64,000 nucleotides of DNA from Kutzneria sp. CA-103260 (lineage in GTDB: Bacteria > Actinomycetota > Actinomycetes > Mycobacteriales > Pseudonocardiaceae), in assembly GCF_018263855.1 (NCBI RefSeq), contig NZ_CP073318.1, forward strand, positions 6,200,001 to 6,264,000, read 5' to 3'. Below the pieces are notes generated by a model. It was given only the letters and a program-made list of their open reading frames with translations. It was not told the origin of the DNA and ran no database searches. Shown piece after piece: positions 18,124 to 25,786 of this stretch (within the stretch, counting starts at the first letter, position 1; every line of letters begins with the position of its first letter). The translations under genes and the position numbers were made by a program.

Positions 18124-18408
18124 TCAGCCCAGGTTCTGCGGGAGCTGCTGCGGGGCCGGCTGCTGCGCGGCGGCGTGCTGCGCGACCAGGGCCTGTGCCT
18201 GCTCCTTGGCCAGCTCGCTGGCGTAGCCGCAGTAGGTGCACTGGAGCTGGTGGCGGCTGCTGACCGGGAACAGCGGGATGAAGAACAGCGTGAACTTGGT
18301 GGTGAACTTGCGCAGCGCGTGGGCCGCCGGGTTTCGGCAGTTGCCGCAGACCAGCATGGTCATCAGCAGCTGCTGCACGTATCTGCGGAAACCCCAGATC
18401 AACAACAC
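18124..18408 (-). CDS. Small zinc-ribbon protein
   Basis: This 94-aa protein has two CxxC knuckles (CGNC and CTYCGY) framing a hydrophobic/basic segment (FTTKFTLFFIPLFPVSSRHQ). This is the usual layout of the actinobacterial 'zinc-ribbon domain-containing' family. The tail is Gln/Ala/Pro-rich. GTG 18408 follows GGTGGAG at 5 nt. It lies 42 bp downstream of the serine hydrolase in the same direction, so read-through transcription is plausible. The function is unknown. Confidence 0.82.
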   Translation of the reverse strand: MLLIWGFRRYVQQLLMTMLVCGNCRNPAAHALRKFTTKFTLFFIPLFPVSSRHQLQCTYCGYASELAKEQAQALVAQHAAAQQPAPQQLPQNLG

Positions 18409-18450
18409 GTTTCTCCACCCCTGTTTTCTCGAACCGAACGGACCGGGAGC

Positions 18451-19821
18451 CTACAGGGCGCGCCACCCGTTCGGGTCAACTCCACCGGGAATCTCGGCCG
18501 TGACGTCGTAGGGCTCCCGGCTGAAGACGAAGGTGCACACGTCCAGGTGGCTGATCGAGCCGTCGGCCCGGCGCACGATGCGCAGCGTCTCGCCCGCGTA
18601 GTAGCCGTCCAGGCCGATCCAGGTGTCCTTGCCGGTGGGCCGGAACCGCGATCCGCGCCCGCCCGAGGCGATCGGCGTGAGGCTGATCCAGCCGTCGTGC
18701 ATCAGCCGCAGCGACCGCGGCGCCGGGCCCCAGTACCAGGTGCCGGTCAGGGCCAGTAGCTCCTGGTCCACCGCGGGCAGCGGGCGCCACTCGGCCGGCA
18801 GGCGCGGCTCCAGCGTGGAGACGATGTCGATCAGGTCCGCGCACAGGCCCGGCACGTCCACCCCGGAGGTGGAGTTGGCCATCGCGATGCCGGCCGTGCC
18901 GGTCGCCGGGTCCGTCCACACCGTCGCCACGAAGCCGGGCATCGAGCCGGTGTGCCCGGCCAGCCGGCGGTTGCGGTTGCGCATCAGCTGGAAACCCAGG
19001 CCGTAGCCGCTGGTCCACTGGTCGGCGTCCTCGACGACGGCCGGTTCCCGCATCTCCGCGACGGTGTCCGGGTGCAGCACGTCGCCGGTGTCGCCGCCGA
19101 CGAACCGGGCCCAGCGGGACAGGTCGGTGAGCGTGGACCACAGCTGGCCGGCCGGGGCCATGGCGATCGCGTCGTGCGCCGGCTCGGGCAGCAGCACGTC
19201 CGCCCACGGGTGCACGGCGAAGCCCTCCGCGTGCGGCGCCTGCGGCATCGGCGTCGTCCGGGTCATGCCCAGCGGCTCCAGCAACTCCGTGCGCACGGCG
19301 TCCATCCAGCTCACGCCACGCAGCCGGGCCACCAGCTCGCCGAGGGCGCCGTAGCCGAGGTTGGTGTAGTGGAACTTGCGGCCGGGCCGGTACTTGATCT
19401 CGCCCTCGGTGACCCGGTCGGACAGCTCCGGCCACTCGACGCCGGGCGTGCGCTCCCACCACTGGCCCGGGGACTCGGCGGTGAGGCCGGCCGCGTGGGC
19501 CAGCAGCTGAGCCACGGTCACGTCGCCGAAGGCGGTGCCTGGCACGTACTTGCCGTACGGGGCGTTCAGCTCGACCTTGCCCTCGTCGCGCAGGCGCATC
19601 ACCAGCGCGGCCACGAAGGTCTTGGTGATGGAGCCGATGCGGTACTGCGTGTCCACGCCCGGCGCCTCGCCGCCGACCCGGCCGCGGCCGCCGCTCCACA
19701 CCATTCCGCCGTCCCGCACCACCGCCGCCGCCAGTGACGGCGCGCGCTTGGTGGCCTGCTCGGTGGCGACGCGCTGCAGCAACGCGCGTTCGGTCGTGGG
19801 CAGCAGTGGTTCTGTGGGCAC
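18451..19821 (-). CDS. Serine hydrolase, class C beta-lactamase fold
   Basis: The 456-aa protein has penicillin-binding-protein/AmpC-like motifs: SITK (nucleophile Ser and general base Lys) near residue 66, YTN near 155 and HTG (HTGSMPGF) near 290. A C-terminal beta-rich domain follows. No signal peptide is seen, so it is probably a cytoplasmic esterase or peptidase rather than a secreted beta-lactamase. GTG 19821 gives the natural N-terminus (PTEPLLPTTERALL). It is divergent from corA with 60 bp between starts. Confidence 0.87.
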   Translation of the reverse strand: MPTEPLLPTTERALLQRVATEQATKRAPSLAAAVVRDGGMVWSGGRGRVGGEAPGVDTQYRIGSITKTFVAALVMRLRDEGKVELNAPYGKYVPGTAFGDVTVAQLLAHAAGLTAESPGQWWERTPGVEWPELSDRVTEGEIKYRPGRKFHYTNLGYGALGELVARLRGVSWMDAVRTELLEPLGMTRTTPMPQAPHAEGFAVHPWADVLLPEPAHDAIAMAPAGQLWSTLTDLSRWARFVGGDTGDVLHPDTVAEMREPAVVEDADQWTSGYGLGFQLMRNRNRRLAGHTGSMPGFVATVWTDPATGTAGIAMANSTSGVDVPGLCADLIDIVSTLEPRLPAEWRPLPAVDQELLALTGTWYWGPAPRSLRLMHDGWISLTPIASGGRGSRFRPTGKDTWIGLDGYYAGETLRIVRRADGSISHLDVCTFVFSREPYDVTAEIPGGVDPNGWRAL

Positions 19822-19881
19822 GCGCCTGGTCCTTTCCCATACGTCGGCAGAGCGGCGGAGCGGGCCGTTAGCCTGGCGGGC

Positions 19882-20853
19882 ATGGCTCGCACCCGGCTCT
19901 ACCGTAACGGCGTCCTGGCCGCGGAGGACTTCAACCCCGCGGAGATCTCCGACCACCTGGCCGAACCAGGGGTGGCGATGTGGCTGGACATGTGTGAACC
20001 GGACGAAGCGGACCTGGCCACCATCAGCGAGGAGCTGGGGCTGCACCGGCTGGCCGTGGAGGACGCGGTGCACGAGCACCAGCGGCCCAAGCTGGACCAC
20101 TACGAGTCACACCTGTTCCTGTCGGCCTACTTCGCCGCCGTCGACCCCGAGACCGAGCGGCTGCGCACCAGCGAGATCTCGGTGTTCATCACGCCCGCCG
20201 CGCTGGTCACCGTGCGCAAGGACCCGAACTTCGACATCGACCAGGTGGTCCAGCGCTGGGAGACAAACGCCGACCTGGCCAAGAGCGGCGTCGCTTTCCT
20301 GCTGCACGGCGTGCTGGACTTCATCGTGGACAGCCACATCGACGCCGTGCAACTGCTCGACGAGCGCATCGAGCAGGTGGAGGAGGCGCTGTTCGCCGAG
20401 CAGGTCGACCTGCAGCCGCTGCAACGGCGGTCGTACCGGCTGCGGCGCAGCCTGATGGCGCTGCGCAAGGTGGCCGGGCCGATGCGAGAGGTGCTGGAAG
20501 GCGTGCAGCGGCACGGTTCCCACCTGGTGGACCGCACCATGCGGCCGTACTTCGGGGACGTGCAGGACCACGTGCTCAAGTCGACCGGCCGGATCGAGTC
20601 CCTGCGGGACCTGGCCGCGACGCTGCGGGAGACCGAGCTGACCGTGCAGAGCAACCAGCTCAACGTGATCATGAAGAAGGTGACCAGCTGGGCCGCGATC
20701 ATCGCGGTGCCCACCCTGATCACCGGCTACTACGGGCAGAACATCACCTATCCCGGCATCAACACCGACTGGGGCTTCTGGGTGTCGACGCTGGTGATCA
20801 TCGTGGCCTCGGTCGCGCTGTGGTGGTCCTTCCGCCGGCGCGGCTGGCTGTAG
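19882..20853 (+). CDS. corA: CorA-family divalent cation transporter
   Basis: The 323-aa protein has a cytoplasmic alpha/beta domain and long coiled helices, followed by two C-terminal membrane helices. The loop motif is YGQN instead of the usual YGMN. Many actinobacterial CorA relatives are recalled to have this variant, so loss of function need not follow. It is likely to carry Mg2+ or Co2+. A TAGCCT hexamer (19869-19874) lies 7 nt from the ATG, indicating a leaderless mRNA. Confidence 0.88.
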   Translation: MARTRLYRNGVLAAEDFNPAEISDHLAEPGVAMWLDMCEPDEADLATISEELGLHRLAVEDAVHEHQRPKLDHYESHLFLSAYFAAVDPETERLRTSEISVFITPAALVTVRKDPNFDIDQVVQRWETNADLAKSGVAFLLHGVLDFIVDSHIDAVQLLDERIEQVEEALFAEQVDLQPLQRRSYRLRRSLMALRKVAGPMREVLEGVQRHGSHLVDRTMRPYFGDVQDHVLKSTGRIESLRDLAATLRETELTVQSNQLNVIMKKVTSWAAIIAVPTLITGYYGQNITYPGINTDWGFWVSTLVIIVASVALWWSFRRRGWL

Positions 20854-20865
20854 TACGGTGGTGGC

Positions 20866-20907
20866 GTGCACGCGCGTCAGAACATGAACTGGTGGCCCGT
20901 CTCCTAG
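20866..20907 (+). CDS. trpL: Trp-rich leader peptide (MHARQNMNWWPVS)
   Basis: The 13-codon reading frame starts at GTG 20866 and has two adjacent Trp codons (20890-20895) just before its stop at 20905-20907. It lies in front of the fused anthranilate synthase gene and inside an attenuator. Ribosome stalling at the Trp codons would sense charged tRNA-Trp. TACGGT (20854-20859) lies 6 nt upstream of the GTG, so the leader mRNA may itself be leaderless. Such peptides precede trpE-type genes in streptomycetes. Confidence 0.9.
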   Translation: MHARQNMNWWPVS

Positions 20908-20964
20908 ACGGCCCACCTCCTGCGCGCACCCCGCGGCCGTCTCATCCGAGGCGGCCTTTTGTTT
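20892..20964 (+). terminator. Tryptophan attenuator with three alternative hairpins
   Basis: The pause hairpin pairs 20892-20902 with the segment around 20906-20916 (one mismatch). The antiterminator pairs AGACGGCC (20906-20913) with GGCCGTCT (20935-20942), 8 perfect base pairs. The terminator pairs GGCCGTCTC (20935-20943) with GAGGCGGCC (20948-20956), 9 bp with one G-U and an ATCC loop, followed by TTTTGTTT. Terminator and antiterminator share segment 3, as in classical trp attenuation. Confidence 0.93.
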
Positions 20965-21010
20965 GCCCGCTTCGGTTGCGACGGCCTTTCCCGTGAAAGG
21001 ACCACCGACC

Positions 21011-22807
21011 GTGCTGCTGGACCGGATCACCTCTGCCTCGGCCTACGCCCTGCTTCGCCGCTCCCCCGACGCCGTCGACGTGCTCGTCGGCGACGTCGTC
21101 GAAGTGCCGTCGTTGTCGGAGATTCCCTTGTCCGACAACGAAGTCCTGGCCATCGTGCCGTACCGACAGATCGCCGAGCGGGGCTTCGAGTGCGTCGACG
21201 ACGGCGCTCCGCTGCTGGCCCTGCTCGTCCGCGAGCGGGAAACCTGCACCATGGACGAGGTACTGGCCCGCGTCCCCGACGTTCCGTTCGAACTCGCCGA
21301 CGCCGGCTTCGACGTCGACGACGCCGCCTACGGCGAGATCGTGCGCAAGGTGCTCACCGAGGAGATCGGCCAGGGCGCCGGGGCCAACTTCGTCATCAAA
21401 CGCACTTACACCGCAACGATTCCCGCCTACACGCCGGCGACTGCCCTCGCGGTCTTCCGCCGCCTGCTACTCGCCGAGAAGGGGGCCTACTGGACCTTCC
21501 TGGTGCACACCAGCTCGCGCACCTTCGTCGGCGCCACCCCCGAGCGGCACGTGTCGGTCGACGACGGCATCGCCATGATGAACCCCATCAGCGGCACCTA
21601 CCGGCATCCCTCCGGCGTCGCCGACCGGTCGGAGCTGCTGGCCTTCCTGGCCGACGGCAAGGAGACCGACGAGCTGTACATGGTCGTCGACGAGGAGCTG
21701 AAGATGATGGCCCGGGTCGCAGCCCGGGGCGGGCGGGTGCTCGGGCCGTACCTGAAGGAGATGTCCCGGCTCACCCACACCGAGTACCTGCTGGCCGGTC
21801 AGACCACTGTGGATGTTCGGGATGTGCTGCGGGAGACCATGTTCGCCCCCACTGTCACCGGCAGCCCGCTGGAGAACGCCTGCCGGGTCATCGCCCGCTA
21901 CGAGCAGCGGGGCCGGGGCTACTACGCCGGCGTGCTGGCCCTCATCGGGCCCCACGGGTCCTCTTTGGACGCCCCCATCCTCATCCGCACGGCCGATATC
22001 TCCACTGACGGCCACCTTCAGGTCTCCGTCGGCGCCACCCTCGTGCGCGATTCCGTGCCCGAGAACGAGATCGCCGAGACCCACGCCAAGGCCGCCGGCA
22101 TCCTCGCCGCCCTGCACGGACAGTCCACTCCGGACTCTGCCGCCGAGTCTTTCGCCGACGACGTCCAGGTTCTCGCCGCTCTGGCGTCCCGCAACGACCG
22201 CCTGGCCCGCTTCTGGCTGGAGCCCCGGGAACTCGCCGCCGGCCCGTTCGCCGGCAAGCGGGTCCTGGTCGTCGACGGCGAGGACACCTTCACCGCCATG
22301 CTCTCCCATCTCCTTCAGGCTCTCGGTTTCGCTGTCACCATCGTTCGCCACGACTCCCAGCCGGTGCTCTCCGGCTACGACCTCGTCATCGCCGGTCCCG
22401 GCCCCGGCGACCCCCGTCAACACACCTCCCCCAAGATCGCCGCCCTGCGCGGGATCGTCCGCGATGTCCTGGAATCCGGCACTCCCCTGCTGGCCATCTG
22501 TCTCGGCCACCAGGTCCTCTCCTCGCTGCTGGGCCTGGAGCTCATCCGCAAACCCCAGCCGTACCAGGGCATGCAGCGTTCCATCGACCTGTTCGGCCAG
22601 CACGAGCGAGTCGGCTTCTACAGCACCTTCATCGCCGTTGGCTCCGTCCCCGGGGTCGAGATCGCCGCCGATCCTTCGAGCGGCGAGATCCACGCCCTCC
22701 GCTCTCGCGGCTTCGCCTCCACCCAGTTCCATCCCGAGTCCGTGCTCACCGAACATGGCATCGCCATCCTGGAGCGCCTGCTCACCGATCTGTTGCCGAC
22801 TACGTAG
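21011..22807 (+). CDS. trpEG: Fused anthranilate synthase (TrpE-TrpG; PhzE-like family)
   Basis: The 598-aa protein combines a chorismate-binding synthase domain (about residues 1-390; VGATPERH, NPISGTYRHP, TVTGSPLENACRVI) with a C-terminal glutamine amidotransferase. The amidotransferase Cys497 is in AICLGHQ, and His574 and Glu576 are in FHPES. It converts chorismate and glutamine to anthranilate. The same architecture occurs in PhzE (aminodeoxyisochorismate synthase), but no other phenazine genes are near and the Trp attenuator favours tryptophan supply. GTG 21011 has GAAAGGA upstream; the longer frame from 20963 starts inside the terminator. Confidence 0.9.
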   Translation: MLLDRITSASAYALLRRSPDAVDVLVGDVVEVPSLSEIPLSDNEVLAIVPYRQIAERGFECVDDGAPLLALLVRERETCTMDEVLARVPDVPFELADAGFDVDDAAYGEIVRKVLTEEIGQGAGANFVIKRTYTATIPAYTPATALAVFRRLLLAEKGAYWTFLVHTSSRTFVGATPERHVSVDDGIAMMNPISGTYRHPSGVADRSELLAFLADGKETDELYMVVDEELKMMARVAARGGRVLGPYLKEMSRLTHTEYLLAGQTTVDVRDVLRETMFAPTVTGSPLENACRVIARYEQRGRGYYAGVLALIGPHGSSLDAPILIRTADISTDGHLQVSVGATLVRDSVPENEIAETHAKAAGILAALHGQSTPDSAAESFADDVQVLAALASRNDRLARFWLEPRELAAGPFAGKRVLVVDGEDTFTAMLSHLLQALGFAVTIVRHDSQPVLSGYDLVIAGPGPGDPRQHTSPKIAALRGIVRDVLESGTPLLAICLGHQVLSSLLGLELIRKPQPYQGMQRSIDLFGQHERVGFYSTFIAVGSVPGVEIAADPSSGEIHALRSRGFASTQFHPESVLTEHGIAILERLLTDLLPTT

Positions 22808-22877
22808 TTCCGCCGACGCCCGGGATCACCCGCCCCATAGCATTGCGCATCGCCGCGACGAGAAGGGTTCCCACCAC

Positions 22878-23225
22878 ATGGCTGACGCGACCGCCCCCGA
22901 CCTGCCCGACAACTGGGGCCGCTGGGGAGCCGACGACGAACTCGGCACCCTCAACCTCATCACCGACGACGTGCGGGCCCGGGCCGCCGCCGAGGTGCGG
23001 ACCGGTCGGTGGGCGTCGCTGGCCCAGCCGATCACCCCTAACCCCATGATCAGCAGTCCGTTCGCGCCCACCACCGTGGACGTCTCTCCCGTGCAGCGGA
23101 TGATGTCCCACACCGGCTCCGCCCTGTGCGCAGAGCTCCGTCGCCACACCTTCATGCCCACCATCGCCTCGCCCCACATCCACGGCCTCACCGGCATCGC
23201 CGTCAACCCCATCGCTCGCTTCTGA
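22878..23225 (+). pseudogene. Truncated cyclase/kynurenine-formamidase-like remnant
   Basis: The 115-aa frame begins like cyclase-family proteins (DNWGRWGADDELGTLNLIT...RTGRWASLAQPITPNPM...MSHTGSA) but stops at about one third of the usual ~300 aa. It lacks the metal-binding HxxxDxxxH-type region. The last ~27 residues do not look like the family. An AGAAGG ribosome binding site precedes ATG 22878. It follows trpEG by 70 bp. A formamidase would make sense beside tryptophan genes, but this copy should be inactive. Confidence 0.65.
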
Positions 23226-23238
23226 CGGCGCAGGCTCA

Positions 23239-23281
23239 AGGGCGGGTCGGGCCTGTGTGCTTTCTCGGCCCCACCCGCCCT
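23239..23281 (+). terminator. Strong stem-loop after the cyclase remnant
   Basis: AGGGCGGGT (23239-23247) pairs with ACCCGCCCT (23273-23281). The stem continues through GGGCC/GGCCC after one mismatch, giving 14 pairs around a 13-nt loop. It plausibly ends the trpEG transcript. Beyond it, bases 23352-23453 read in one frame as VDSVG...WSDREAAVAELKARRRE and stop. This looks like the tail of a lost regulatory gene; no start was seen. Confidence 0.7.
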
Positions 23282-23501
23282 CCCTTCCATCCTGCGATGG
23301 CGGTCCTCGTCGCCCCAGGAGTTGTTGGATCACCGCATAGCGCACTGCACCGTGGATTCCGTAGGTTCAGGGACGAGCTGCGCCGCAGCGCGCGGCGCTT
23401 GGTCCGACCGGGAGGCGGCCGTGGCGGAGCTCAAGGCACGACGTCGTGAGTGATCGAGACAAGTTCCAACCGGCCGATTGACCGGCGGAGGGAGTTGAGT
23501 A

Positions 23502-23900
23502 GTGGCTGGCTCATCCCGGTGGATCACGCACGGCACACGGCGGGTCTACGCCTCGCCGTGGTTCGCCACGGAGCGGTGGGGCTGGGAGATTCCCGCGGGC
23601 TGGACGGATGACGGCGAGGAGCCGGCGGAGGCGGCGCGGCGGGAGGTGTTGGAGGAGTCGGGGTATCGCGTGGCGACGGTGGAGCCGCTGATGACGTACA
23701 CGCCGATGTCGGGGATCAGCTCCCAGGTGTACCGGGTGTTCCTCGCAAGGGGTGCGGTGCTGGTGGGCGAGCCGGAGGTGGCGGAGGCGGACCGGGTGGA
23801 GTGGGTTCCGGTGGCGGAGGTCGCGAAGCTGATGGTCGCCGGACAGATGCCGGACGGACCGTCGGTGACGGCGTTGGGATTCTTTCTCGCCACTCGGTGA
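23502..23900 (+). CDS. NUDIX hydrolase, possibly N-terminally shortened
   Basis: This 132-aa protein has a complete Nudix box: the Gly of AGWTDDGEEP, then EAARREVLEESGY supplying the REVLEES core with metal-binding glutamates. It would cleave a nucleoside diphosphate linked to another group. Relatives usually have 20-40 more residues before WGWEIPAGW that supply the first strand. Here an in-frame stop lies just upstream and GGAGGGA supports GTG 23502, so the protein is either short or a decayed copy. Confidence 0.75.
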   Translation: MAGSSRWITHGTRRVYASPWFATERWGWEIPAGWTDDGEEPAEAARREVLEESGYRVATVEPLMTYTPMSGISSQVYRVFLARGAVLVGEPEVAEADRVEWVPVAEVAKLMVAGQMPDGPSVTALGFFLATR

Positions 23901-23916
23901 CGGAGTCCCTAAATGG

Positions 23917-24579
23917 TCAGCCCAACGTGGCGATGCCGGCGAGAAAGATGTCGATGCCGGCGAGGAACTGGGCGCGGTCGTCGTGGTCGCGAACCTGGGT
24001 GGCAGCCTTGTGCATGAAGGGGAACTGGGCGGGGTCGAGCTGTGACCAGCGGGCGGCGACGGCGCTGAGGGCGGCGGATCGGGAGGCGGGGGTGCGGGTG
24101 TTGGTGGCGTTCTGGCCGGCGACGCCGAGGACGTAGTTGAGCAGGGCGCCGGCGGCGTCGAAGAGGGAGGGCTCGGGAACGCCGAGGGTGTCGAGGAGTC
24201 GGCCGACGCGTTCGTAGACCTGGAGCAGGGCGGGAAGCCAGGGCTCGCGGGCGAGTTGGGCGCCGCCCCAGGGGTGGGCGTCGATGGCGTCGAACAGGCC
24301 AAGGGCGATGGCGCGCAAGGAATCCCGAGGCTCGGCGTCGGTGATGACGCCGGCCATGACGCGCGAGAGGACGTCGTCGGTGGCGGCGGCGAGCAGGTCG
24401 CCCTTGTCGGCGACGTGGTGGTAGATCGCGCCGTAGCCGGTGCTGAGGCGAGTGGTGAGCGTGCGCAGGGTCAGGGCGTTCTCGCCGCCGCTGTCGAGCA
24501 GGTCGACAGCGGTCCTGATGATCACCTCCCGGGACAGGCCGTCGGCACGTCGCTGGGTCTTCTTGGCCACGGGCCTCAT
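23917..24579 (-). CDS. TetR/AcrR-family repressor
   Basis: The 220-aa regulator has its helix-turn-helix at about residues 30-55 (LTLRTLTTRLSTGYGAIYHHVADKGDLL) and a TetR-type C-terminal domain. It is divergent from the TetX-like monooxygenase gene, with two matching operators between them. This is the classical arrangement for substrate-relieved control of itself and its neighbour. ATG 24579 (MRPVAKKTQRR) is used although the frame stays open far upstream across the operators. Confidence 0.9.
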   Translation of the reverse strand: MRPVAKKTQRRADGLSREVIIRTAVDLLDSGGENALTLRTLTTRLSTGYGAIYHHVADKGDLLAAATDDVLSRVMAGVITDAEPRDSLRAIALGLFDAIDAHPWGGAQLAREPWLPALLQVYERVGRLLDTLGVPEPSLFDAAGALLNYVLGVAGQNATNTRTPASRSAALSAVAARWSQLDPAQFPFMHKAATQVRDHDDRAQFLAGIDIFLAGIATLG

Positions 24580-24588
24580 TCTGCCATG

Positions 24589-24640
24589 TTTGGATCGGCG
24601 ATCCAAAGCCGTGCTAGCGTGATTGGAGCGGCGATCCAAA
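24589..24640. promoter_or_regulatory. Two TetR-type operators in the divergent promoter
   Basis: Site 1 at 24589-24607 is TTTGGATCGGCGATCCAAA, a perfect 9+1+9 dyad. Site 2 at 24622-24640 (ATTGGAGCGGCGATCCAAA) matches it at all but two positions. The centres are 33 bp apart, three helical turns. TAGCGT (24615-24620) between them is a likely -10 for the monooxygenase. Binding by the adjacent repressor is inferred. Confidence 0.88.
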
Positions 24641-24652
24641 CGGAGGAGACCC

Positions 24653-25786
24653 ATGACGATCACGATCATCGGAGCCGGTCTCGGCGGCCTGGTGCTGGCC
24701 AGAGTCCTGCACGTGCACGGCATCCCGGTCACGGTCCACGAGGCGGACCCCTCGCCGGCCGCCCGCCGCCAGGGCGGCCTGCTCGACATCCACCCCTGGA
24801 ACGGCCAGCCGGCGCTGGAAGCGGCCGGCCTGACCGAAGGGTTCCGCGAGCTCGTCCTGGCCGGCCGAGAGGCATATCGGATCATGGACCAGCAGGGAAC
24901 CGTGCTGCTGGACCGACCCGACGACGGCACGGGCGAACGTCCCGAGGTGCCACGCGGCGAGTTACGGCAGCTGCTGCTCGATTCGCTGCCCGACGGCACT
25001 GTCCACTGGGGACGGAAGGCGACCGGCGTGCGGGCGCTCGGCGAGGGCCGCCACGAGGTGAGCTTCGCCGACGGCATAACCATCATGACGAGCGTGCTCG
25101 TGGGCGCGGACGGCGCGTGGTCGAAGGTTCGTCCGTTGCTGTCGGACGCCACCCCCGAGTACTTCGGCGTCGCGGTCGTCGAGACGTTCCTGTTCGACAG
25201 CGACAACCGCCATCCCGCCGCCGCGAAGGCGGTCGGCGCTGGAGCTCTGTACGCGCTGGCTCCAGGCAAGGGATTCCTTGCCCACCGCGAACGCGGCGGG
25301 ACCCTGCACAGCTACGCCCAGTTGATGAAACCTCAGGACTGGCTCGCCAAAGCCAAAGCCGAAGTCGAAGTCGACGCCGCCACCATGACCGAACGAGTCG
25401 CCGAGGAGTTCGACGGCTGGGCCCCAGAGCTCACCGCCCTGATCAGCGACAGCGACACGCCGCCGGTGCTGCGCCGCATCTTCACGCTGCCGGCCGGGCA
25501 CCGCTGGGATCGAGCGCCGGGAGTGACCCTGCTCGGCGACGCCGCCCACCTCCGGCCGCCGAACGGCGAGGGTGCCAACCTGGCCATGCAGGACGGGGCC
25601 GAACTCGGCCAGGCCATCGCCGCCCATCCTGACGACGTCGAAGCCGCGCTCACCCGGTACGAACAGGGCATGTTCGCCCGCGCCGCCGCCGTCGAGGCGG
25701 ACGACGACGACATCTACCCGATCATGTTCGGCGACGACGCGCCCCACGGCATGGTCGCCGCGCTGAGCAGCGCCGAACAGGGCTAG
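24653..25786 (+). CDS. FAD-dependent monooxygenase, Tet(X)-like
   Basis: The 377-aa flavoprotein starts with GAGLGG (FAD Rossmann motif) and has the Tet(X)-type segment GGLLDIHPWNGQPALEAAGL after it. Its second FAD motif is LLGDAAHLRPPNGEGANLAMQDG near residue 295. Family members hydroxylate planar aromatic compounds, and Tet(X) itself inactivates tetracyclines. Whether this one acts on an antibiotic is unknown. ATG 24653 follows GGAGGAG. It ends overlapping the convergent kinase gene by 4 bp (CTAG). Confidence 0.88.
   Translation: MTITIIGAGLGGLVLARVLHVHGIPVTVHEADPSPAARRQGGLLDIHPWNGQPALEAAGLTEGFRELVLAGREAYRIMDQQGTVLLDRPDDGTGERPEVPRGELRQLLLDSLPDGTVHWGRKATGVRALGEGRHEVSFADGITIMTSVLVGADGAWSKVRPLLSDATPEYFGVAVVETFLFDSDNRHPAAAKAVGAGALYALAPGKGFLAHRERGGTLHSYAQLMKPQDWLAKAKAEVEVDAATMTERVAEEFDGWAPELTALISDSDTPPVLRRIFTLPAGHRWDRAPGVTLLGDAAHLRPPNGEGANLAMQDGAELGQAIAAHPDDVEAALTRYEQGMFARAAAVEADDDDIYPIMFGDDAPHGMVAALSSAEQG

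Noticed and set aside
20963..21010. Longer trpEG start at TTG 20963
   Set aside because: It falls in the attenuator's T-tract. GTG 21011 has a proper ribosome binding site.
21011..23225. Phenazine biosynthesis cluster
   Set aside because: Only the PhzE-like fusion is present; no phzA/B, D, F or G is near, and the leader peptide points to tryptophan control.
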